Positions 1-6,246 of a DNA stretch of 10,739 nt are shown here, in pieces (position 1 is the stretch's first letter; every line of letters begins with the position of its first letter). Position numbers and translations under genes: made by a program. The notes beneath the pieces are model-generated. The model was not told the origin of the DNA and made no database searches. It saw only the letters and a program-made list of their open reading frames with translations. Where the stretch lies: assembly GCA_038318085.1 (NCBI GenBank), contig JBBQBV010000127.1, positions 1 through 10,739 on the forward strand, read 5' to 3'. The DNA comes from DATLGB01 sp038318085 (GTDB lineage: Bacteria > Actinomycetota > Thermoleophilia > Solirubrobacterales > Solirubrobacteraceae).

Positions 1-528
1 GAAGCGCTCGCGCTCGGGCTCGGTGACGTGCGTCTCGCCGACGAAGGCCGCTGGATCGTAGACGTCGATGTCCGCCGGGCAGACGTTGAAGTCGCCGCCG
101 ACCACGAGCGGCCCCGCCGCGGCGAGCGTGCGAACGCGCTCCGCGGCCGCCTCCAGGAAGCGCAGCTTGTCGACGTAGGTGGGGGAGTCGACCGCGCGGC
201 CGTTGGGGACGTAGACCGAGACCGCGCGGACGCCGCCGACGGTCGCCTCGATCCAGCGCGCCTCGTCGGCAGCGACCTCGCCGGGCAGGCCGGTGGCGAC
301 GTCGGCGGGCTCCTCGCCGCGCGCGAGCACGGAAACGCCGGCCCAGCGGCCGGCGGAGTGGTGCGCCGCGCAGTAGCCCGCCGCGGCCAGCTCGTCCATC
401 GGGAAGGCGCCGGGGTCGCTCTTGGTCTCCTGCAGCAGCAGCAGGTCGGGAGCGTGCAGCTCGAGGAGCTCGAGCACCCGCGGCAGGCGCACCTTCAGCG
501 AGTTCACGTTCCAGGTGGCGAGCCTCAT
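1..528 (-). CDS. xth: Exonuclease III / AP endonuclease (3' part cut by window edge)
   Basis: This gene starts at the ATG complementary to 526-528 and runs off the left edge, giving 176 residues of a family that is usually about 255-270 long. Members remove nucleotides 3'-5' from duplex DNA and incise the backbone 5' of abasic sites in base excision repair, in the cytoplasm. The N-terminus MRLATWNVNS carries Asn7, the QETK block carries Glu34, YVPNG carries Tyr106, and GGDFN carries Asp146 and Asn148. These match the metal and phosphate-binding residues known from E. coli Xth (Asn7, Glu34, Tyr109, Asp151, Asn153). The C-terminal part with the catalytic Asp-His pair lies outside the window. 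The start overlaps the stop of the upstream SRAP gene as ATGA, so the two are probably translationally coupled in one transcript. Family identity is secure; choosing between ExoIII and ExoA naming is not possible from this part. Confidence 0.95.
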   Translation of the reverse strand, partial: MRLATWNVNSLKVRLPRVLELLELHAPDLLLLQETKSDPGAFPMDELAAAGYCAAHHSAGRWAGVSVLARGEEPADVATGLPGEVAADEARWIEATVGGVRAVSVYVPNGRAVDSPTYVDKLRFLEAAAERVRTLAAAGPLVVGGDFNVCPADIDVYDPAAFVGETHVTEPERERF

Positions 529-1214
529 GACGCCGCGAGCAGGTCGGGCCCCTCGTCGTCGAGCCCCGACCGGTTGACCCGCGGATTCGCCGGCGCGGCC
601 TGCATGCGCTCCGGGTCCAGCGGCCGGCACAGCTCGAGCGCGTCCCCCGCGGCCAGCTCGGCGGAGAGCCAGGCGTCCTCGGCCTCCGGGCCCGCCAGGA
701 TCACGGGCATGCGGTCGTGCAGCCGCGCCACCAGCGCGTTGGGCGCGCAGGTCAGCATCGTCGCGCTCGCCAGCCACTCGCCGCCCGGCTTCGACCAGCC
801 CCACAGGCCGGCGAACGCGAACGGCTCGCCGTCGTCGACCGTGAAGCGGAAGGGGACCCGCTGCGCCTTTGAGTCCTCCGGGCGCAGCCACTCATAAAAG
901 CCGTCGGCGAGGATCAGACAGCGCCCGCGCGGCTTGGCGAGCAGGGCCTTGAACGGCGCCTTGGTGGCGACGCTCTCCGAGCGCGCGTTGAACATCGGCG
1001 GGCGTCCCTTGACCTCCTTCGCGTAGCCCGGCACCAGGCCCCAGCGCACGAGGTGCGCCTCGCGGCCGCCCGACTTGCCGGTGACGACGGCGACGGCGTC
1101 CTCGGTCGGGGCGACGTTGAAGCGCTCGAAGCCGCCGGACTCCGGCATCGGCGCGCCGAAGCGCTCGCCGAGCCGCTGCCGGTCGTTGGAGGTGAGCGTG
1201 TAGCGCCCGCACAT
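525..1214 (-). CDS. SRAP-domain abasic-site shielding protein (YedK/HMCES family)
   Basis: This 229-residue protein has the usual length and all hallmarks of the SOS response-associated peptidase (SRAP) family. The family forms a stable covalent link to abasic sites in single-stranded DNA through its N-terminal cysteine. It starts MCGRYT, so Cys2 becomes the N-terminal residue after Met removal. Asn33 lies in FNVAPT, the WGLVP block is at 58-62, NARSE at 76-80, Glu108 in DGFYEW, and His166 in LHDRMPVI. Cys2, Asn33, Glu108 and His166 match the known active-site set. The start is fixed by the need for Cys at position 2. No good Shine-Dalgarno sequence is visible, since GAGGG sits only 1 nt before the ATG. 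The gene is the first of a unit with the AP endonuclease downstream (ATGA overlap) and is divergent from the propeller gene at 1271. The 'peptidase' name reflects self-processing and should not be read as a general protease. Confidence 0.96.
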   Translation of the reverse strand: MCGRYTLTSNDRQRLGERFGAPMPESGGFERFNVAPTEDAVAVVTGKSGGREAHLVRWGLVPGYAKEVKGRPPMFNARSESVATKAPFKALLAKPRGRCLILADGFYEWLRPEDSKAQRVPFRFTVDDGEPFAFAGLWGWSKPGGEWLASATMLTCAPNALVARLHDRMPVILAGPEAEDAWLSAELAAGDALELCRPLDPERMQAAPANPRVNRSGLDDEGPDLLAAS

Positions 1215-1234
1215 GCCCTCAAGGGTCGCACGGT

Positions 1235-1250
1235 CGCCGCGCCCGCGGCG
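1235..1250. repeat. Perfect inverted repeat in divergent spacer
   Basis: CGCCGCG, a 2-nt spacer, then CGCGGCG form a perfect 7-bp inverted repeat in the 56-bp spacer between the divergent SRAP and propeller genes. It lies just upstream of the proposed -10 element at 1259-1264, so it could be an operator or a hairpin. In DNA this GC-rich such a match can also arise by chance. Confidence 0.4.
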
Positions 1251-1258
1251 CGGTGGAG

Positions 1259-1264
1259 TACCGT
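1259..1264 (+). promoter_or_regulatory. Candidate -10 element (TACCGT) for a leaderless transcript
   Basis: TACCGT matches the actinobacterial TANNNT -10 pattern. Its last T is followed by six bases and then the ATG at 1271. With the usual -10 to start-site distance, transcription would begin at the A of that ATG, giving a leaderless mRNA. This supports 1271 over the GTG at 1253 as the start. I see no convincing -35 element. Not tested experimentally. Confidence 0.5.
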
Positions 1265-1270
1265 TGCCCG

Positions 1271-3511
1271 ATGCGCCTGCGGCCGAGCCTCGTGGTGGCG
1301 ATGGTCGTCCTCGCCGTGGCCGCGCCGCCGGCGGCAGCGCAGCGCACCCCGCCGCCCGCCCGACCGCCGGCCGCCGGCTCGTACGTGACCGACGGCGCCG
1401 TGGCGGCCGTGGCGGCCTCCGGCAACCGTCTCTTCCTCGGTGGCGCCTTCACGCGGATCGGGCCGCGCTCGGGCGGCGCCGTGCGGCTCGGCCAAGCCGA
1501 CGGCGTCTACGACGCCGCCTTCCCCGCGGTCACCGGAACCGTCTTCACGCTCGTCGCCGACGGCACTGGGGGTTTGTACGTGGGCGGCTCGTTCACGGCG
1601 GTCGGCGGCGTCGCGCGCGCGAACCTCGCCCACGTCCTGGCCGACGGGAGCGTGGACCCCGCCTTCGACCCCGGCCCCGACCAGGCGGTGCTCGGCATGG
1701 TCGTCATCGGCGGGCGCCTGTTCATCGGCGGCGAGTTCGTCCACGTCGGCGCCGCCATCCGCCGCCGGCTCGCCGCCGTCGCGCTGGCCGGCGGGGCGTT
1801 GGACACGACGTTTGACCCGGGCGTCGACGGGGCCGTGCAGGACCTCGCGGCGGCGGGCGAGCGGCTCTTCATCGGCGGCGACTTCAAGGGCATCAACGGC
1901 GTGAGCCGCCGCGGCCTCGCGATCATCGACACCGCCGAGGGCACCCTGGATCCGACCTTCGACGTCACGCCGGACGGCGCCGTCAACGCGCTCTACGTGC
2001 TCGCCAGCCGCGTCTACGTCGGCGGGACCTTCACGGACATCAGCGGCCACAGCCGCTCGGGCCTGGCCGCGTTCGACATCGCCACCGGCGAGCTGGACTC
2101 CGGCTTTGCCCCGTCGACGAACGGCAACGTGTACGCGATCACCAGCGACGGCGCGCGGCTGTTCGTCGCCGGCCACTTCACGGAGATCGGCCGGACCTTC
2201 GACAACGCGGTCGCCTCGCTGGACCCCGTGACCGGCGCGGCCAGCGAGGCGTTCAGGTTCTTCGCCGACAGCGACGTCTACTGCCTCGCCGTCGACGGCG
2301 ACCGGCTGTTCGCGGGCGGCCACTACACCAAGATCAACGAGCAGCCGCGCACGCGCTTCGCCGCGGTGGACAAGACCACCGGCGCCGTGCTCGACGGCTT
2401 CGCTCCTGACCCCGACGGCGACGTCTACGCGCTGGCGGCCGCGGCGGGCCAGGTCGTCGCCGGCGGGCGCTTTACGAGCGCGCCGCGCACGCCGGCCGGC
2501 GGCGTCGCCGCGCTCGACGCGCGCACCGGCGTCGCCGACCCGGGGTTCACCGTGCAGCTCACCGGCTCGGTGAGCAGCCTGGCCGTGGACGGCTCGCGGC
2601 TGTACATCGGCGGCAACCTCACGGCCGTCAACGCGGCGCCCCGGACCGACCTCGCCGCCGTGGACGGGGATACGGGCGCGGTCGCCTCGTTCGCGCCGGT
2701 GCTCGACGGGGAGGTGCAGGCCTTGGCCGTGGGCGGCGGCCGGGTCTACGCGGGCGGCTTCTTCACCCACGCCGGGGGTGAGCGCCATCCGGGCCTCGCG
2801 GCCTTCCGCGGCGGCCGGGTCGTGAGCGGCTTCAACCGCCGGCGGCCGCTGCGCAAGGGCCACCGGGTGCCCCCGCCGACCCTCGCCCCCGGGGCCGACG
2901 TGACCGGGCTGCTGCTGCACGACGGCCGGCTCTACGTCGGGGGCGCCTTCACCACCTCGGGCAAGCGGCGCGCGTCGCGGGCTGACCTGGTGGCGCTCGA
3001 TCCGGCCCGCGGGACCCTTCAGCGCCGCTTCGACCCGCGCGTGTCCGGAAGCGTGACGTCGCTGTTGCGCGTGCGCGGGATCCTCTTCGCCGGCGGAGGG
3101 GGCATCACGCGGCCGGCCGGTTTCAAGACGGTGCGTGAGCGTGACGGAACGCGGCGCCGCGTGCAGCTGCTGCGCCACGGGCTCGTCGCCCTCCGGCCGC
3201 GTGACGGCCGCCTGCGCCGCGACCTGCGGATGGACGTCTTCTACAGCGCCTTCGCGCTCGCGACCGACGGCAGGACCCTGTTCGTGGGCGGCGACTTCCG
3301 GGAGATCGCTCGCCGGCGCCGCGACAACCTCGCCGCGCTCGACCTGCGCAGCGGCGACCTGAGCACGGTCTTCACGCCGGAGCCGCTCGGGCCGGTCAAC
3401 AGCCTGGTCGTGGCGGGCGGACGCCTGTACGCGGCCGGAAGCTTCCTCACTCTCGGGAGGACCTACCAGCCCTACCTGGCGGCGTTCCCCCTGCGCACCA
3501 CGAGCCGGTAG
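1271..3511 (+). CDS. Secreted beta-propeller repeat protein (about 14 LYVGG-type repeats)
   Basis: This gene encodes a 746-residue exported protein with no recognised enzyme domain. Residues 1-23 are a signal peptide (Arg-containing start, hydrophobic core, AAA before Gln24), followed by a Pro-rich linker at about 26-36. From residue 54 to the end it consists of about 14 repeats of roughly 50 residues. Each has a LYVGG-FT-VGG-like strand, then a LAA-D---G segment, then F-P---G-V--L. This matches the DUF5122/delta-60-like beta-propeller repeats common in high-GC actinobacteria. Repeats 10 to 13 carry Arg-rich insertions and are more degenerate. Fourteen repeats would fit two seven-bladed propellers. 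No C-terminal anchor or transmembrane segment is visible, so it is probably released or held by unknown contacts. The ATG at 1271 is preferred because the signal peptide begins there and a TANNNT box precedes it by 6 nt. An in-frame GTG at 1253 would add six residues. The 3' end overlaps the opposing gene by 40 bp. Binding partner unknown. Confidence 0.9.
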   Translation: MRLRPSLVVAMVVLAVAAPPAAAQRTPPPARPPAAGSYVTDGAVAAVAASGNRLFLGGAFTRIGPRSGGAVRLGQADGVYDAAFPAVTGTVFTLVADGTGGLYVGGSFTAVGGVARANLAHVLADGSVDPAFDPGPDQAVLGMVVIGGRLFIGGEFVHVGAAIRRRLAAVALAGGALDTTFDPGVDGAVQDLAAAGERLFIGGDFKGINGVSRRGLAIIDTAEGTLDPTFDVTPDGAVNALYVLASRVYVGGTFTDISGHSRSGLAAFDIATGELDSGFAPSTNGNVYAITSDGARLFVAGHFTEIGRTFDNAVASLDPVTGAASEAFRFFADSDVYCLAVDGDRLFAGGHYTKINEQPRTRFAAVDKTTGAVLDGFAPDPDGDVYALAAAAGQVVAGGRFTSAPRTPAGGVAALDARTGVADPGFTVQLTGSVSSLAVDGSRLYIGGNLTAVNAAPRTDLAAVDGDTGAVASFAPVLDGEVQALAVGGGRVYAGGFFTHAGGERHPGLAAFRGGRVVSGFNRRRPLRKGHRVPPPTLAPGADVTGLLLHDGRLYVGGAFTTSGKRRASRADLVALDPARGTLQRRFDPRVSGSVTSLLRVRGILFAGGGGITRPAGFKTVRERDGTRRRVQLLRHGLVALRPRDGRLRRDLRMDVFYSAFALATDGRTLFVGGDFREIARRRRDNLAALDLRSGDLSTVFTPEPLGPVNSLVVAGGRLYAAGSFLTLGRTYQPYLAAFPLRTTSR

Positions 3512-4935
3512 CGGCGCCCGGAGTGCCGGACCCGCGCGGTGACGGCCTGCGGCCCGCCGCCGGCTGACAGCCGGCCCGCCGGCACGCGCCGGCGGCCCGA
3601 GACGAAGGCGGCACGACCACCCTTGCAGCCAGGATCGGCGACGCCGGTCAACAGGTCGCGCCTGCGGCGCAGCCGACGCACGGGGCCGGTCGCGGCGCTC
3701 GCCGGTGCCGTGGCGGTCCCCGCGGGCGCGCCGGCCAGGCCGACGAGGGCCGGGGCGGCCCCCGCCGTGGTCCCGATCACCTCGCCGGCGGCCAGCACGG
3801 ACGCGCTGGTCGAGGACAGCACGAGGCGCCCGGAGCACCCCACGGCGCCGTTGTCGTTCACCCGCAGCGCGACGGCCTGGGCGCCGGCGCGGCCCGCCAC
3901 GAGGCCCGGCGCGCCCAGCGCGGTGAGCTCGGAGGCCGCGGCGACCCTGCGAGTGGGTCGTCCGAGCTGCACGACGCGCGTCCAGGCCGGTGCGCCGTCG
4001 GGTCCGAGGCGCGCGACGAGCCCGGCCTGACCGCCGGCGGCGTCCGTGGCGGCTCCGGCCACGAGGGCGCCGTCGCCGGAGGCCGTGATCGCGTCCAGCC
4101 GCATCGCGGCCGGGAGGCTGCGGCGGGCGCTTCGGTAGGTCGGATCGCGGCTGCCGTCCGGGCCCAGGCGCAACAGCAGCCCGTGCGAGTCGCCGTGCGT
4201 GTCGCTCGCGCCGCCGGCCAGCAGGAGGTCGCCGTCGCCGGTCACCATGCCGGCCCGGGCCGCCGAGGTGGCCGGCGTCGTCGCCCCGCGCTGGCCGGCC
4301 TGGGCGGTGAAGACGCCGCCGTCGGCGAAGTCCGGGTCGATCCCGCCGATCGCGGTCAGTCCGATGGCGAGCACCGCGCGGCCGGACTGCGCCGGGATGG
4401 AGCCGGCGACGACGATGCGGCCGTCGGAGCGGACGAGCAGCGCCGCGGGGCCGGTGGCGGGCCCGAACGTGGCAGGTCCCACGAAGGCGACGCCGCCGGC
4501 GCCGAACAGGGGATCGAGCGTGCCGTCGGGCTGGTAGCGCGCCACGAACAGGCGCCCGCCGGCGACGCCCGCGGTGAGCAGCTGGCCGTCGGGCTGCGTC
4601 GCGACGGCACTGGCACGCTGCCCGCTGTCGGCGGTCGCGCCGAACGAGCCCAGGACGACGCCGCCGCTGCCGAACGCCGCGTCCGGTTCGCCGCCGGCGC
4701 CCCGGCGCACGACGAACGTCCGGGTGCGACCGTCCACGACCGCCGTTCCGGCGCCCACCACGCCACCGGCGGGCACCGGCCCGAGCGCCCCGAGGGTCGC
4801 GCGCGTGCCGATGGGGACGGCCACCGGGCTGCCGCCGCCGTACGCCGGGTCCCGCGGCGCGCGGGCGCCGAAGGCCTGGGGGGCCGCGGTGAGCGCCGCC
4901 ACCGTCATGATCGCCACGATCCGCACGTGCACCAT
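3472..4935 (-). CDS. Secreted delta-60-repeat-type propeller protein
   Basis: This gene encodes a 487-residue exported protein without a recognised catalytic domain. Residues 1 to about 23-26 look like a signal peptide (MVHVRIVAIMTVAAL core, then AFG/ARA cleavage options). The rest contains repeats of the type L-PDG--DP-FG-GGV, then a loosely conserved segment, then DG-ivVAG. These resemble the delta-60 repeat found in predicted propellers of secreted bacterial proteins. At least five such units are visible up to about residue 270, after which the pattern fades into an Ala/Gly-rich part. The last 60 residues are Arg-rich. Cysteines occur only late, in VGCSGR and DPGCKGG, and may pair outside the cell. 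The start at 4935 has only a weak GGTG Shine-Dalgarno sequence, and Met10 is a less likely alternative. It faces the plus-strand propeller gene tail to tail with a 40-bp overlap and is divergent from the suf operon. Partner and role unknown. Confidence 0.85.
   Translation of the reverse strand: MVHVRIVAIMTVAALTAAPQAFGARAPRDPAYGGGSPVAVPIGTRATLGALGPVPAGGVVGAGTAVVDGRTRTFVVRRGAGGEPDAAFGSGGVVLGSFGATADSGQRASAVATQPDGQLLTAGVAGGRLFVARYQPDGTLDPLFGAGGVAFVGPATFGPATGPAALLVRSDGRIVVAGSIPAQSGRAVLAIGLTAIGGIDPDFADGGVFTAQAGQRGATTPATSAARAGMVTGDGDLLLAGGASDTHGDSHGLLLRLGPDGSRDPTYRSARRSLPAAMRLDAITASGDGALVAGAATDAAGGQAGLVARLGPDGAPAWTRVVQLGRPTRRVAAASELTALGAPGLVAGRAGAQAVALRVNDNGAVGCSGRLVLSSTSASVLAAGEVIGTTAGAAPALVGLAGAPAGTATAPASAATGPVRRLRRRRDLLTGVADPGCKGGRAAFVSGRRRVPAGRLSAGGGPQAVTARVRHSGRRYRLVVRRGNAAR
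3559..3595. terminator. Two abutting perfect GC hairpins (candidate terminator)
   Basis: The first hairpin (3559-3575) is GCCGGCT, loop GAC, AGCCGGC: a perfect 7-bp stem. The second (3576-3595) begins at the next base and is CCGCCGGC, loop ACGC, GCCGGCGG: a perfect 8-bp stem. They lie 48-84 nt after the plus-strand propeller stop codon, inside the coding 3' part of the opposing gene. There is no T-tract, so this would be a U-less terminator of the kind proposed for actinobacteria, or an RNA stability element. Function is inferred from position and structure only. Confidence 0.5.
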
Positions 4936-4955
4936 GATTGCACCGCGACCCGTGT

Positions 4956-4978
4956 CCTAATCCGACCTCAGTGGTAGG
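4956..4978. promoter_or_regulatory. Weak candidate operator, CCTA-N15-TAGG, over the suf promoter
   Basis: The half-sites CCTA (4956-4959) and TAGG (4975-4978) are inverted about a centre at 4967, with one further matching pair inside. The site overlaps the proposed -10 element, which is where an autorepressing Rrf2 protein would be expected to bind. The match is short, so this is only a candidate. Confidence 0.25.
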
Positions 4979-4980
4979 CT
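4975..4980 (+). promoter_or_regulatory. Candidate -10 element (TAGGCT) of the suf operon
   Basis: TAGGCT fits the TANNNT pattern and ends 8 nt before the GTG start of the Rrf2 gene. That would place the transcript start at about 4987, two bases before the start codon, so a leaderless or nearly leaderless message is expected. No Shine-Dalgarno sequence precedes the GTG, which agrees with this. No clear -35 hexamer is seen at the usual distance. Confidence 0.45.
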
Positions 4981-4988
4981 TTACGGCG

Positions 4989-5480
4989 GTGATCTTCACG
5001 ACGAAAGCCGAGTACGGGGTCCGCCTGCTCATCCAACTGGGTATGCAGGGCGGCAGCCGGCCCGTCTCGCTGAAGTCCGTCGCCGAGGTCGAGAATCTGC
5101 CGCTCGCCTACCTGGAGCGCATCGCCGCCCTGCTCAAGAAGGAGGGGCTGATCGCCTCCACGCGCGGCGCCCACGGCGGCTACGTCCTGGCAGTCGGTGC
5201 CGAGGACATCACGATGGACCGTGCCGTGCTCGCGCTCGAGGGCGCGATCGCGCCGATGGAGTGCTTCATCGACGACGCCGCCGGCGACGCGCGCGTCGCC
5301 TGCTCCCACCACGACGCCGACCGCCAGCACTGCGCCACCAAGCTCCTGTGGACGCGCGTGCAGCTCGGCATCATCAAGTCTCTGCAGCGCACGACGCTCG
5401 CCGAGCTCGTCGCCTTCGCCGGCCTCCAGCCGGCCCTGACCTCCGCACCGCTCCCTTACCGCTTAGGAATCAATGGCTGA
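4989..5480 (+). CDS. Rrf2-family regulator, likely Fe-S-sensing (IscR-like), first gene of suf operon
   Basis: This 163-residue protein is a winged-helix Rrf2 regulator. Its start MIFTTKAEYGVRLL, the VSLKSVAE helix, the LERIAALLKKEGLI recognition region and the RGAHGGYVL wing are all typical. The regulatory segment has Cys92, Cys105 and Cys115, with His107, His108 and His114 nearby. In IscR and NsrR three cysteines in this region bind an iron-sulfur cluster, and residue 8 is a fourth ligand in NsrR (Asp8); here position 8 is Glu. The likely role is sensing Fe-S status and controlling its own operon. The cysteine spacing (12 and 9 residues between them) is wider than IscR's 5 and 5, so the cluster binding is inferred. 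The GTG at 4989 is chosen because homologues begin there. The upstream in-frame ATG at 4938 would add 17 unrelated residues and run through the promoter. The stop overlaps the sufC start by 8 nt (ATGGCTGA). Confidence 0.93.
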   Translation: MIFTTKAEYGVRLLIQLGMQGGSRPVSLKSVAEVENLPLAYLERIAALLKKEGLIASTRGAHGGYVLAVGAEDITMDRAVLALEGAIAPMECFIDDAAGDARVACSHHDADRQHCATKLLWTRVQLGIIKSLQRTTLAELVAFAGLQPALTSAPLPYRLGING

Positions 5481-6246
5481 CCTCGAGATCAAGAACCTGC
5501 ACGTCAACGCCGCGGACAAGCAGATCCTCAAGGGCGTCGACCTCCACGTCCGCAGCGGCGAGATCCACGCGCTGATGGGCCCCAACGGCTCCGGCAAGTC
5601 CACGCTCGCCCTCACCGTGATGGGCCACCCGGGCCTCGAGGTCACCGAGGGCCAGGTCATCTTCGACGGCGAGGACATCACCGAGGCCGACCCGGACGTG
5701 CGCGCCCGCGCGGGCCTGTTCATGGCCTTCCAGTACCCGGTCGCCGTTCCCGGCGTCACCGTCGCGAAGTACCTCAGGACCGTGATGAACGCCCACCGCG
5801 AGGCGCGGGGCGAGGACTCGGTCTCGCTGAAGGACTTCCGCAAGACGGTCGAGGCCGCGATGGCGCTCACCAACGTGCCGAAGGACTTCTCGAGCCGCTA
5901 CCTCAACGACGGCTTCTCCGGCGGCGAGAAGAAGCGCATGGAGATCCTCCAGCTCGCCCTGCAGCGACCCCGGCTCGCCGTCCTCGACGAGACGGACTCC
6001 GGGCTCGACGTCGACGCGCTGAAGGTCGTCTCGGCGGGCGTCAACGCCGTGCGCGACGGCTCGGACCTCGGCGTGTTGATCATCACGCACTACCAGCGGA
6101 TCCTGCACCTGATCGTCCCCACCGACGTGCACGTCATGTTCGAGGGGCGCATCGTCAAGCAGGGCGGGCCGGAGCTCGTCGAGTACATCGAGAAGAACGG
6201 CTACCAGTCGATCCGCGACGAGGTCGGGGCCGCGGCCTCCGCATGA
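5473..6246 (+). CDS. sufC: SufC, Fe-S cluster assembly ATPase
   Basis: This 257-residue ABC ATPase has the full SufC pattern and the normal family length. In the known system SufC binds SufB and SufD and drives conformational change of that scaffold while Fe-S clusters are built in the cytoplasm. The Walker A motif GPNGSGKST is at 36-44, the Q-loop FMAFQYP carries Gln87, and the signature FSGGEKKR is at 148-155. Walker B LAVLDETDSGLD carries Asp172 and Glu173, and the H-loop THY carries His206. The segments MGHP, QYPVAVPGV, LNDGFSGGEKKRMEILQ and ETDSGLD are characteristic of SufC rather than of transporter ATPases. An AGGA sequence at 5465-5468 lies 4 nt before the ATG, and the start lies inside the end of the Rrf2 gene. 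The stop overlaps the sufS start (ATGA). No sufB or sufD adjoins it here, which is unusual. Confidence 0.97.
   Translation: MADLEIKNLHVNAADKQILKGVDLHVRSGEIHALMGPNGSGKSTLALTVMGHPGLEVTEGQVIFDGEDITEADPDVRARAGLFMAFQYPVAVPGVTVAKYLRTVMNAHREARGEDSVSLKDFRKTVEAAMALTNVPKDFSSRYLNDGFSGGEKKRMEILQLALQRPRLAVLDETDSGLDVDALKVVSAGVNAVRDGSDLGVLIITHYQRILHLIVPTDVHVMFEGRIVKQGGPELVEYIEKNGYQSIRDEVGAAASA

Noticed and set aside
28..897. A 289-codon open frame on the plus strand
   Set aside because: It lies opposite the exonuclease III and SRAP genes, whose active-site residues are all in place on the minus strand.
1253..1270. GTG at 1253 as start of the large propeller gene
   Set aside because: It adds six residues in front of a well-formed signal peptide, and the ATG at 1271 has a TANNNT box at the leaderless distance.
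4938..4988. ATG at 4938 as start of the Rrf2 gene
   Set aside because: It adds 17 residues with no similarity to Rrf2 proteins and would cover the whole promoter; homologues start at the MIFTTKAEYG position.
914..5032. A 1372-codon open frame on the minus strand
   Set aside because: It runs antisense through the propeller gene and across several real genes, is Arg/Gly-rich with no domain, and is explained by the scarcity of stop codons in very GC-rich DNA.
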